The notes under the pieces: generated by a model
Told to the model about the DNA's origin: nothing
The model's input: the letters and a program-made list of their open reading frames with translations, nothing else
The model's database searches: none
Position numbers and translations under genes: made by a program
DNA from: Bacteroidales bacterium
Lineage (GTDB): Bacteria; Bacteroidota; Bacteroidia; Bacteroidales; WCHB1-69
Assembly (NCBI GenBank): GCA_024400715.1
Contig: JAKSMH010000045.1
Location: 1 to 7,242 of the forward strand
Direction: 5' to 3'
DNA: 7,242 nt
Shown here: piece by piece, positions 1 to 6,672 of the stretch
How positions within the stretch are numbered: position 1 is the stretch's first letter
Layout of the letters: every line of letters begins with the position of its first letter

Positions 1-82
1 GACTTTTCCACAAGATTCAAAGGTGGTGCTGGATTATGATGACGTGAAAGAAGAAATGTTTGTAAAAAAGGCAGATGAGTAG
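1..82 (+). CDS. C-terminal tail of an unidentified upstream protein (5' partial)
   Basis: An open frame runs in from the left edge (first full codon at base 2) and ends at TAG 80-82. It encodes 26 residues beginning TFPQDSKVV and ending VKKADE, hydrophilic and highly charged, with acidic and lysine residues mixed. This is too short to assign a family. Its stop codon lies inside the start of the next gene (the two genes share ATGAGTAG, 75-82), the usual arrangement of translationally coupled genes in one operon, and this is the main reason for believing the frame is real. It may act in the same envelope-related pathway as the genes that follow, but that is inference from position only. Confidence 0.6.
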   Translation, partial: TFPQDSKVVLDYDDVKEEMFVKKADE

Positions 83-2015
83 TAAATGGTCGCTATTATG
101 GAAAAAAGTGGTCATTCTCCTGACTGACCTCTTCCATTGGTTTTATCCCCGCAACATTTTCGAGGAAGAACCGATGGAGTTCCGTTTTGTGCGCATTCGA
201 CAAAGAAAGCTTCGCTACGATATTAAAAAGAACTTTTTTACCTTTTCTGTCAAAACGAAGGATGACGGTTTCAAGTACGGTTTCTTTTTACTGATCATCG
301 CCTTGTTGTTTTTGATGCCCTATTTGAGCCGAAATGTGGGTGTTTCGACGCGGGAGTGGCAGCAAAACGAGTATTCGGAAGCTGTTTACAAGTATTATCA
401 CGATGGGGATGAGGCTTATAAGACAATGCAACCCTACGTTACCAAAGGCCAATTGGCGGATATTCTGGTGGTATCGGTTTGTAAGTCGTTGGGCTTTGAA
501 AATGTCTTTAGAATCAAACATCGTCTTTCGGCCTTGTTTGGCTGGATGCTGATTTTTGTCTTGGGAATGTTTTGTGCCCGTCTTGTCAGCTGGCGATGTG
601 CCTTTTTCTGTTCCTTGTTCCTGTTCTGTTCACCACGCTTCTTGGGATATACGCTGGGCAATTTCAACGACACGCTTTTCGCCTTGGCGTTTTTCTTCAC
701 CTTGATACAAATTTGGAAATTCTGTCACGATTTTCCCATCATCAAGTGGGAACGACTGTTGGCAATCTTGCTGGGGATGTTGGTGGCCACCACTACCTCG
801 TTGAGCGGTTTTTCGTTGATTTTCTTCTTTATCTTTTTCACGATTCTGTATTTTTTTGTGAAAAACCCGATTCGGAAAGTTTTCACGAGACAGTATCTGG
901 CTTCGCTGCTAACTTTGATTATGATTATTGTAGCTTCGTCTTTGGTCGTGCTGTTGGGTAATATCATTCTCTCTCCCGGCTTTTCAATGAGTGATTTGCG
1001 AAATGGCGACAATAGCTTGCAGATGTTCGTGGCTACGTCGCAGCAACTGCCCCAGTTCTTTGATGGAAAAATGATTAGTTCGGAAGATGTTCCCGCCAAT
1101 TATGTGATACGCTCTATTTTTATTACAATGCCGTTTGTGGTTATTTTGGGTTTGCTCTTAGGTGTTGTGTTTTTCCGTACGATTATCAAAGAGTTTACGC
1201 TCTTTACCGTTTTTGTGATTTTGTTCACATTCTGTTATATGTTGGCGGCGTTTTCCTCCAAGTATGTGGGAGCGGATATTGTCTGTTCGGTGATTTTTAT
1301 GTTGATGCCTTTTGTCGTGATTGCCGCGGCTATGGGTTACGAGGCGACCTTGCGGAAAGTAGATGACAGATATACCAATGCCGTGATTGTGGCTATGGCA
1401 TTGTTCCTGACTTGCTTGCCGTTGAGGCATATTTTCTTAAATCGCCCGTTGGTGTTGTGCTATTTTAATGAAGTGTCAGGAGGAATTCATAATGCGGCCG
1501 AACGTTACGATCTGGAATTGAACAGCCAGTCGTCGGTGGTGGCGGAAAAATGGTTCACGCAATATTATGCTATCCAGAAGGATAGTCTGATACAGCTCGA
1601 ATTGCAACGGAAAGACACCTTGCTTTCTATGATGGATTCCGTTGAAATTAGTAATTTGGACTCCAATTTTTATAAGGTAGCTTTGGATACGCCCGTGGTT
1701 TATACCAACGGCAATGCTGCCTTTTGTGGTTTTCTGCAGGGCAACAATCCCGATTTGAAAGTTGTTTATGCCACCATTCATTCTTTGAAGGAGCTTCCGG
1801 GTGATTATTATATCCTTTTCGGAAATCAAACTGATTTGTTCAAACATACCGAAAAAGCTTTCTATACCATTGATTTGGAAAAGGTTCCCATCGTTTCTTT
1901 CTTTAAAAAAGAAAAAAAAGTTGATGCTGCAGGCAACATTTTAACAGATTCCAAGTCTTTATTAATAGAGAAATGTAAAATTGATAATGACAATATAAAT
2001 TATGAATATGAATAA
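75..2015 (+). CDS. GT-C fold membrane glycosyltransferase, GT39/PMT-like (646 aa)
   Basis: This is a polytopic inner-membrane protein. I count about 11 hydrophobic segments, near residues 68-85, 152-170, 174-187, 200-216, 226-240, 244-262, 275-298, 345-367, 374-394, 402-421 and 434-450. Basic residues in the alternate loops put the N-terminus in the cytoplasm and the last ~195 residues in the periplasm. Family signals are SPRFLG at 186-191 followed by NFND at 196-199, and YFNEVSGG at 463-470. These resemble the SPRFxGHS...NPKD and YFNELVGG motifs of Bacteroidota GT39-type proteins. Such enzymes move a sugar from a polyprenyl-phosphate carrier to a protein or lipid acceptor on the periplasmic side. 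The first large periplasmic loop, which normally carries an Asp-Glu pair, reads STREWQQNEY (91-100), so the Asp position appears to be Arg. The start ATG overlaps the upstream stop by 8 bases, and the 3' end overlaps the next gene by 14. Donor, acceptor and activity cannot be read from the sequence. Confidence 0.8.
   Translation: MSSKWSLLWKKVVILLTDLFHWFYPRNIFEEEPMEFRFVRIRQRKLRYDIKKNFFTFSVKTKDDGFKYGFFLLIIALLFLMPYLSRNVGVSTREWQQNEYSEAVYKYYHDGDEAYKTMQPYVTKGQLADILVVSVCKSLGFENVFRIKHRLSALFGWMLIFVLGMFCARLVSWRCAFFCSLFLFCSPRFLGYTLGNFNDTLFALAFFFTLIQIWKFCHDFPIIKWERLLAILLGMLVATTTSLSGFSLIFFFIFFTILYFFVKNPIRKVFTRQYLASLLTLIMIIVASSLVVLLGNIILSPGFSMSDLRNGDNSLQMFVATSQQLPQFFDGKMISSEDVPANYVIRSIFITMPFVVILGLLLGVVFFRTIIKEFTLFTVFVILFTFCYMLAAFSSKYVGADIVCSVIFMLMPFVVIAAAMGYEATLRKVDDRYTNAVIVAMALFLTCLPLRHIFLNRPLVLCYFNEVSGGIHNAAERYDLELNSQSSVVAEKWFTQYYAIQKDSLIQLELQRKDTLLSMMDSVEISNLDSNFYKVALDTPVVYTNGNAAFCGFLQGNNPDLKVVYATIHSLKELPGDYYILFGNQTDLFKHTEKAFYTIDLEKVPIVSFFKKEKKVDAAGNILTDSKSLLIEKCKIDNDNINYEYE
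1894..1920 (+). repeat. Pyrimidine/purine tract with A6 and A8 runs
   Basis: Eleven pyrimidines (TTTCTTTCTTT, 1894-1904) are followed by sixteen purines containing A6 (1905-1910) and A8 (1912-1919). The tract lies inside the glycosyltransferase gene and encodes SFFKKEKKV near its C-terminus. The arms 1898-1904 and 1908-1914 can form a weak A/T-only-rich 7-bp hairpin. Runs of eight A are prone to slippage in replication or transcription. One extra A would bring a TGA in frame at 1922-1924, and one lost A would bring a TAA in frame at 1942-1944. Whether slippage occurs is not shown. Confidence 0.5.
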
Positions 2016-4344
2016 GATACGTTTTTTCGCATTGATGTGTTGTTTAATCTCCGTCTCTTGTGTAATGGGACAGGAAGTGGTAAATGGCGTTTTGCAGGGT
2101 TCTCCTACAAGTTTTATGTATTTGCCAACTACGGCGCCTACTGGTGGTTGGAATAACTCGTGGGTTAAACCCAGTTCCGAATCCTCTTCAAGTTATTCTT
2201 CCACATTTAATTTCACGGAGCACATGGGGGCTGTCACCACGCCTAATAATTTTACGCATCGTTTTGTCGTCAGAGGTGCCAATCCGACTTCTTCACCCCA
2301 GGATGATTATTGTTTTAGAGGGGTACTTGGCAGCAATTTTTACAATAGACCGGTCGTGGCCGAAGCTTGGGATTCTGACATTCATCCGGGTACTTTTGTC
2401 GATACCATTATTCAATTGGGAATGAAAGGCGATGAAATATACAGTCCTTCAGGTTGTAAGGCCCAACAGATTATCTATTCGTTCGTTCCTGATACCAATA
2501 ATCCGGTTTTGCTGTTGAATTTTGCTTTCGTTACGGAAGACGGACAACACGATTACCAGTCCAATCCAGCAGTGGAATTTGCCGTGTTGCATCACGGTAC
2601 CGAAAATTTCGTGTCCATTGGCAATTATGATGCTTCTCATCCTTATTCTCGATTTTGGTATCGTACTCCGTCAGGTTCTTCCCATTCTCCAGAAGACCCT
2701 CAAAACACGCCGGTGAACTCAACTCCGGAATATGTGGCTTCTTGCTCTCAATGTCCAGTACAAAACAATGGCCGCCCTGTGGTTACCTATCCTTATACGA
2801 TTGTCGCTTATAATCTTTTGGATTTGGCTCGTAACCATACGGCAGTGGATTTTAGAGTGCGTGTGAATTCGTGTACTTCACGTTTCCATTGGTCTTATTG
2901 TTACTTTACCGCCAAGATGATTCCCGCCAAATTGTTGGTGAAGTATTGTGGCGGTGATACTTTGAAGTTGGATATGCCTTGGGGTTTTGATGAAAATGAC
3001 CATGAATATATTTGGTATAATGGCGTAGATGCCAATAACGCAACCTATTTCGACCCAACTGATATCTCCGATTCACGGGTCTTGGGTGGCGGTACCAAAT
3101 ATCATCCCAATCTTCGTCCAGACCCTGCCAAACCATATTATCGTTGCGAGGTCGTTTCTCGTACCGGAGTTCCTTTTACTTACGAAGCCACGGTTAACTA
3201 CTATGATTTGCAACCCTCTTTTTCCGTGGAACCCCGTGCTTTAACCGACCATCCGAATTGTGATAGAAGTATTGTTCTCCATAATACAAGTACTATCGGT
3301 ATTATCAAACCGGGTGCCCAAGGTCGTTTGGATACTACTTGGCAGGAACTGCAAACCCATCCGGACCAGTGTACTTGGGATTTCGGTGATGGTACGCCAC
3401 CCGTTACCGGTTTTGAGCCAACCCATACCTATGACCAACCTGGAACCTATAACGTGTCTCTGCATATTACCGATTTTGAACGTATTTGTACTTCTTTTGA
3501 TACGGTTATCCAAGTTGCGATTTTAGAAGAATATACCCAAGAACAATATGCTGAAGATGAGGTTACCACTTGTGAAAATAATCTTCCTTATTATTATAAA
3601 CCAGATATCTTTGGTTTCGATAATGCACAAACTCGTTGGGATTGGAATGCCGTTGGGGAAAGATCCGTTAATTATTCTAATGCCATTAACCCGGTAAAGG
3701 CGTGGAACGGCTGCGATAGCATTGTCAAGGTGGATTTCGATATTATGACGCCGGTGGTTACCATTGAACAGGTGGGTGAGGATTTTTGTGATAGTGCCCA
3801 AACCACTCTGAAAGCGGTGGCTACCAATGTGAGCAATGATGTGGCGTATTATTGGACCTTTATGGACTCGATTGTCGGCAATAACGTGACACTGAGAGCC
3901 TTGGCCGATGGCACCTACGAAGTTAAAGTGGTGGATACCGTCACCACTTGTTCGGCAATGGGTTCTTATAAAATCGACCCTTGTGTTCCCAACGTCTTTT
4001 TGCCAAACTGTATTACGCCAAGTCAGACCTTAAATCAGGGTCCGGCACAAAACGACTATTTCTATTTGGATCAGTTCGTGTTGAGGTTTATTACCGATAT
4101 CAAATTTATGGTTTACGCACGTAACGGCGAGCAGGTATATTACTATGAGGGTAAGAAAAATGCCGCTGGAGAGTTCTTGCCGGTGCCTCCTTTTGGAGAT
4201 TTGCCTGCCGAAATGGAAAATCGTTTGGTGTTGTGGGATGGCAAATGCAATGGCCGTGTCATTTCCGGCACTTATTCATACGCCTTATGGATTGTAAGTG
4301 GCGGCCAATCCTATTTGTATAAAGGAAAATTGATTGTCTTATAG
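2002..4344 (+). CDS. Large exported surface protein with PKD domain and T9SS type B C-terminal sorting domain (780 aa)
   Basis: The N-terminus is a signal peptide: Lys/Arg at 5 and 7, a hydrophobic core at 8-21, and probable signal peptidase I cleavage after G23, leaving Gln24 first. Residues ~130-290 resemble the large N-terminal beta-rich region of Bacteroidota surface proteins (LLLNFAFVTEDGQHDY, 170-185). A PKD domain follows at about 455-505, with WDFGDG (459-464) and HTYDQPGTYNVSL (475-487). Next comes a CENxLPY...NGCDSIV module (524-580) of the kind often repeated in Bacteroidota adhesin-like proteins, then an Ig-like module with GTYEVKVVDT (637-646). Residues ~663-780 match the gliding-motility-associated/T9SS type B sorting domain: PNVFLPN, VYARNGEQVY, LWDG, SGTYSYAL and terminal KGKLIVL. 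The protein should cross the outer membrane by T9SS and stay on the surface or be released. No enzymatic domain is visible; adhesion or structure is an inference. A second ATG at 2008 is an alternative start. The start region overlaps the glycosyltransferase gene by 14 bases. Confidence 0.88.
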   Translation: MNMNKIRFFALMCCLISVSCVMGQEVVNGVLQGSPTSFMYLPTTAPTGGWNNSWVKPSSESSSSYSSTFNFTEHMGAVTTPNNFTHRFVVRGANPTSSPQDDYCFRGVLGSNFYNRPVVAEAWDSDIHPGTFVDTIIQLGMKGDEIYSPSGCKAQQIIYSFVPDTNNPVLLLNFAFVTEDGQHDYQSNPAVEFAVLHHGTENFVSIGNYDASHPYSRFWYRTPSGSSHSPEDPQNTPVNSTPEYVASCSQCPVQNNGRPVVTYPYTIVAYNLLDLARNHTAVDFRVRVNSCTSRFHWSYCYFTAKMIPAKLLVKYCGGDTLKLDMPWGFDENDHEYIWYNGVDANNATYFDPTDISDSRVLGGGTKYHPNLRPDPAKPYYRCEVVSRTGVPFTYEATVNYYDLQPSFSVEPRALTDHPNCDRSIVLHNTSTIGIIKPGAQGRLDTTWQELQTHPDQCTWDFGDGTPPVTGFEPTHTYDQPGTYNVSLHITDFERICTSFDTVIQVAILEEYTQEQYAEDEVTTCENNLPYYYKPDIFGFDNAQTRWDWNAVGERSVNYSNAINPVKAWNGCDSIVKVDFDIMTPVVTIEQVGEDFCDSAQTTLKAVATNVSNDVAYYWTFMDSIVGNNVTLRALADGTYEVKVVDTVTTCSAMGSYKIDPCVPNVFLPNCITPSQTLNQGPAQNDYFYLDQFVLRFITDIKFMVYARNGEQVYYYEGKKNAAGEFLPVPPFGDLPAEMENRLVLWDGKCNGRVISGTYSYALWIVSGGQSYLYKGKLIVL

Positions 4345-4346
4345 TT

Positions 4347-5324
4347 ATGAAAAAATATTATTTGGTGTTGATTTTGGCTCCTTGGCTGTTTTTCGCCTGT
4401 GGCCATAAAGATAAACCTTCGCAAGAAACTAAGCAAACTACGATTAGCGCTCCCGCCTTCAACGGCGATAGCGCTTTTGCCTTTGTAAAGGCACAGACCG
4501 ATTTTGGTCCCCGTACGCCTAACAGCGAAGCCCATGACCTATGTGCCGCATTCTTGGCAGCGAAGCTGAAGTCTTATTGTGACACGGTTTATATTCAGCA
4601 TTTTACCACAACGGCCTACGACGGCAAATCGTTGAAGTCACAGAATATCATCGGCAGTTTTTCTCCTGATAAAAAGGACAGAATCCTGCTGGCTTCCCAT
4701 TGGGATTCACGGCCTATGGCGGACCACGATGCTATTGAGGCCAATCGTAGCTTGCCTATTGATGGTGCCGATGACGGCGCGAGTGGAGTAGGCGTGCTGC
4801 TGGAATTGGCTCGCCAACTGCAGCAGGAACGCCCGGAAATAGGCGTGGATATCATTTTCTTTGATGCAGAAGATTATGGAACTCCGTCGGGTGTCAATTT
4901 GCCCGGTGATTGGTGGTGCCTCGGCTCCCAATATTGGGCTCAGAATCCCCACGTTGAAGCTTATGACGCTCGCTTCGGCATCCTCCTGGATATGGTCGGT
5001 GCCCCCAATGCCAAATTTTATCACGAGTACTTTTCTTCCTATTTTGCCCAGGATGTGGTTTCCAAGGTCTGGGGAAGTGCTTATCAATTGGGTTATGGCA
5101 ACTATTTCATCAACCAACAAGCCAATCCTATTACCGATGATCATTATTACGTCAATAAGTTGCGACATATTAAGATGATTGACATTATCCATCAGGATAA
5201 TTCAACGGGAACAGGCTTCCGCTCGGTTTGGCATACCACCCACGATAATATTGATAATATCGATGCAACGACCTTGGGTGTGGTGGGGTCGGTGCTGCGA
5301 ATGGTGATTGAAAACGAAAAATAA
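4347..5324 (+). CDS. Lipoprotein glutaminyl-peptide cyclotransferase (glutaminyl cyclase), M28 fold (325 aa)
   Basis: This enzyme cyclises N-terminal Gln of exported proteins to pyroglutamate. The N-terminus MKKYYLVLILAPWLFFAC has a lipobox-like end with Cys18 as the lipidated residue, so it should be membrane-anchored and face the periplasm. The residues after Cys (GHKDKPSQ) are not the acid-rich surface-export signal known in some Bacteroidota. M28/QC motifs occur in order: ASHWDSRP (116-123), GADDGASG (140-147; D143 likely zinc ligand), FFDAED (171-176; E175 likely general acid/base, D176 likely zinc ligand), LLDMVGAPNAKF (213-224), ITDDH (262-266) and WHTTHDN (295-301; H296 likely zinc ligand). 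The LLDMVGAPN and WHTxxDN motifs closely match human glutaminyl cyclase (LLDLIGAPN, WHTMDDN) and favour cyclase over aminopeptidase. The motif set is intact and the length normal for bacterial family members. The gene starts 2 bases after the T9SS cargo gene, with no ribosome-binding sequence, which suggests coupling. A hairpin terminator follows. Confidence 0.93.
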   Translation: MKKYYLVLILAPWLFFACGHKDKPSQETKQTTISAPAFNGDSAFAFVKAQTDFGPRTPNSEAHDLCAAFLAAKLKSYCDTVYIQHFTTTAYDGKSLKSQNIIGSFSPDKKDRILLASHWDSRPMADHDAIEANRSLPIDGADDGASGVGVLLELARQLQQERPEIGVDIIFFDAEDYGTPSGVNLPGDWWCLGSQYWAQNPHVEAYDARFGILLDMVGAPNAKFYHEYFSSYFAQDVVSKVWGSAYQLGYGNYFINQQANPITDDHYYVNKLRHIKMIDIIHQDNSTGTGFRSVWHTTHDNIDNIDATTLGVVGSVLRMVIENEK

Positions 5325-5330
5325 AACGAT

Positions 5331-5353
5331 GACAGCATAAGTTGCTGTTTTTC
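5331..5353 (+). terminator. Probable intrinsic terminator after the glutaminyl cyclase gene
   Basis: A perfect 6-bp inverted repeat, ACAGCA (5332-5337) and TGCTGT (5343-5348), encloses a 5-base loop TAAGT and is followed directly by a T run (TTTT, 5349-5352) and a further pyrimidine-rich stretch. A G-T pair can extend the stem by one. It begins 7 bases after the stop codon. The stem is short and only moderately stable, so it may be leaky. Confidence 0.6.
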
Positions 5354-5375
5354 TTCTGATAAATATTAATAATCA

Positions 5376-6647
5376 ATGAAAGTTTATAAATTTGGTGGTG
5401 CTTCCGTGAAAAATGCCGACGGCGTCAGAAATCTCGAAAATATCTTACGAAGCCATTCCGCTAATGACCAATTGGTGGTGGTCATTTCCGCTATCGGAAA
5501 GACAACCAATCTCCTGGAACAGATGCTGGATGCCTATTATTTTGATTCGCAGAAATTGCCTTCATTATTGGATACGCTGAAAGAAAACCATTATACGATT
5601 GTCCGTGAATTGTTGGGTGAGGATAATCGTGTGCAGGTGAAATTGGAAACCGTATTCGACCAATTGGAAGCTGTCCTTGCTACTCCTCATTCCGATAATT
5701 TTGACTTCGATTATGATAGAATCGTGAGTTTTGGGGAAATTCTCTCCACAAAATTGATATCCACCTATCTTAATATCGATGGTTTGAAAAATGAATGGCT
5801 TGATGCGCGGACATTGATCCGTACCAACCATAATTATCGAGAAGGAAAGGTGGATTGGCCTGTTTCAGAACAGCTTATACAAGCAAAAGTGGGAGAAGTC
5901 TTTCATAAACGGAATACGGATGTTGTTATTACTCAGGGGTTTATTGGGGGAACCAAAGAAATGCTTCCTACAACCTTGGGTCGCGAGGGTTCCGATTATT
6001 CGGCTGCGATTTTTGCCTACGCCCTCAATGCCGACAGCGTGACAATCTGGAAAGATGTGCCCGGTTTGCTCAATGCCGACCCGAAATTTTTCCCCGAAGC
6101 GGTTAAATTGGACGAAATTCCATACGAGGAAGCCATCGAATTGGCCTATTATGGTGCCAGCGTAATTCATCCTAAAACGCTTAAACCTCTGCAAAACAAA
6201 CAAATACCATTATTCGTAAAACCTTTCTTGCACGCTGAGGAAAGTGGTAGCAAAATCGCTGCCGTCAAGCTTTCCAATCCTATTCCGTGCTATATCTTCA
6301 AGACAAATCAAGTGCTGATTTCTATATTCCCACGCGATTTTTCGTTTATTGCCGTGGAAAATTTGGGAGATATATTTAATTGTATATGGAAAAACAAGAT
6401 TAAAATCAACCTGATGCAGAATTCAGCCCTTAGTTTTTCCATTTGCTGCGACAATAAAGTGCATAAAATTGAAAAATTAATAGAAGAATTGTCCGAAAAT
6501 TATCGAGTTAAGTATAATTTTAATATCGAATTGGTTACGATTCGCCATTATACCGACGAAACTGTCGCACAAATATTGAAGGGTAGGGAAGTGCTGGTGG
6601 AACAACGAAGTCGTACTACCGTGCAGTTGGTGGTGAATGGCAATTAG
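5376..6647 (+). CDS. lysC: Aspartate kinase, monofunctional (423 aa)
   Basis: The protein phosphorylates L-aspartate with ATP to give aspartyl-4-phosphate, the first step to diaminopimelate/lysine, threonine and methionine; it is cytoplasmic. The amino-acid-kinase domain spans about 1-300 with all expected motifs: KFGGASV (5-11), VVVISAIGKTTN (34-45), SFGE (118-121, with Glu121), WLDAR (141-145), ITQGFIGG (185-192), TTLGREGSDYSA (199-210), WKDVPGLLNADP (225-236) and GASVIHPKTL (260-269). The C-terminal ~115 residues form the ACT-type regulatory region, with INLMQNSALSFSICCD (344-359) as the usual second-ACT signature. No homoserine dehydrogenase domain follows, so it is not a ThrA-type fusion. 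The ATG is chosen because KFGGAS begins at residue 5, as is normal. It lies 51 bases after the cyclase gene and behind a hairpin terminator, so it probably has its own promoter, which I could not identify. No riboswitch fits in that gap. Confidence 0.95.
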   Translation: MKVYKFGGASVKNADGVRNLENILRSHSANDQLVVVISAIGKTTNLLEQMLDAYYFDSQKLPSLLDTLKENHYTIVRELLGEDNRVQVKLETVFDQLEAVLATPHSDNFDFDYDRIVSFGEILSTKLISTYLNIDGLKNEWLDARTLIRTNHNYREGKVDWPVSEQLIQAKVGEVFHKRNTDVVITQGFIGGTKEMLPTTLGREGSDYSAAIFAYALNADSVTIWKDVPGLLNADPKFFPEAVKLDEIPYEEAIELAYYGASVIHPKTLKPLQNKQIPLFVKPFLHAEESGSKIAAVKLSNPIPCYIFKTNQVLISIFPRDFSFIAVENLGDIFNCIWKNKIKINLMQNSALSFSICCDNKVHKIEKLIEELSENYRVKYNFNIELVTIRHYTDETVAQILKGREVLVEQRSRTTVQLVVNGN

Positions 6648-6672
6648 TTGGCGAAAAAATGGAATGGCGTAA

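Noticed and set aside
910..917. TAACTTTG, exact match to the -7 promoter element, inside the glycosyltransferase gene
   Set aside because: No TTG/TTTG element lies at the right distance upstream and it is in the middle of a membrane-protein gene; probably chance.
572..961. 129-codon plus-strand open frame inside the glycosyltransferase gene
   Set aside because: It is an out-of-frame shadow of a T-rich membrane-protein gene, with no domain or start context of its own.
1678..1685. TAGCTTTG as a possible promoter for the T9SS protein gene
   Set aside because: It lies over 300 bases before the start and inside coding sequence, and the overlap at 2002-2015 explains expression without it.
2035..2061. 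Possible lipobox at Cys20 of the T9SS protein
   Set aside because: SVSC lacks the usual Leu and small residues in the right places, and a signal peptidase I site giving Gln24 fits better; T9SS cargo is normally not a lipoprotein.
2391..2398. TACTTTTG, another TAnnTTTG match
   Set aside because: It lies inside the T9SS protein gene with no downstream gene start; it encodes the conserved stretch TFVDT.
4707..5192. 161-codon minus-strand open frame opposite the glutaminyl cyclase gene
   Set aside because: The plus-strand frame carries all catalytic motifs; the antisense frame has no recognisable domain and is a by-product of codon usage.
5342..5367. TTG followed by TAAATATT as a promoter for the aspartate kinase gene
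   Set aside because: The -7 part matches only about half of TAnnTTTG, the spacing is short and it overlaps the terminator hairpin.
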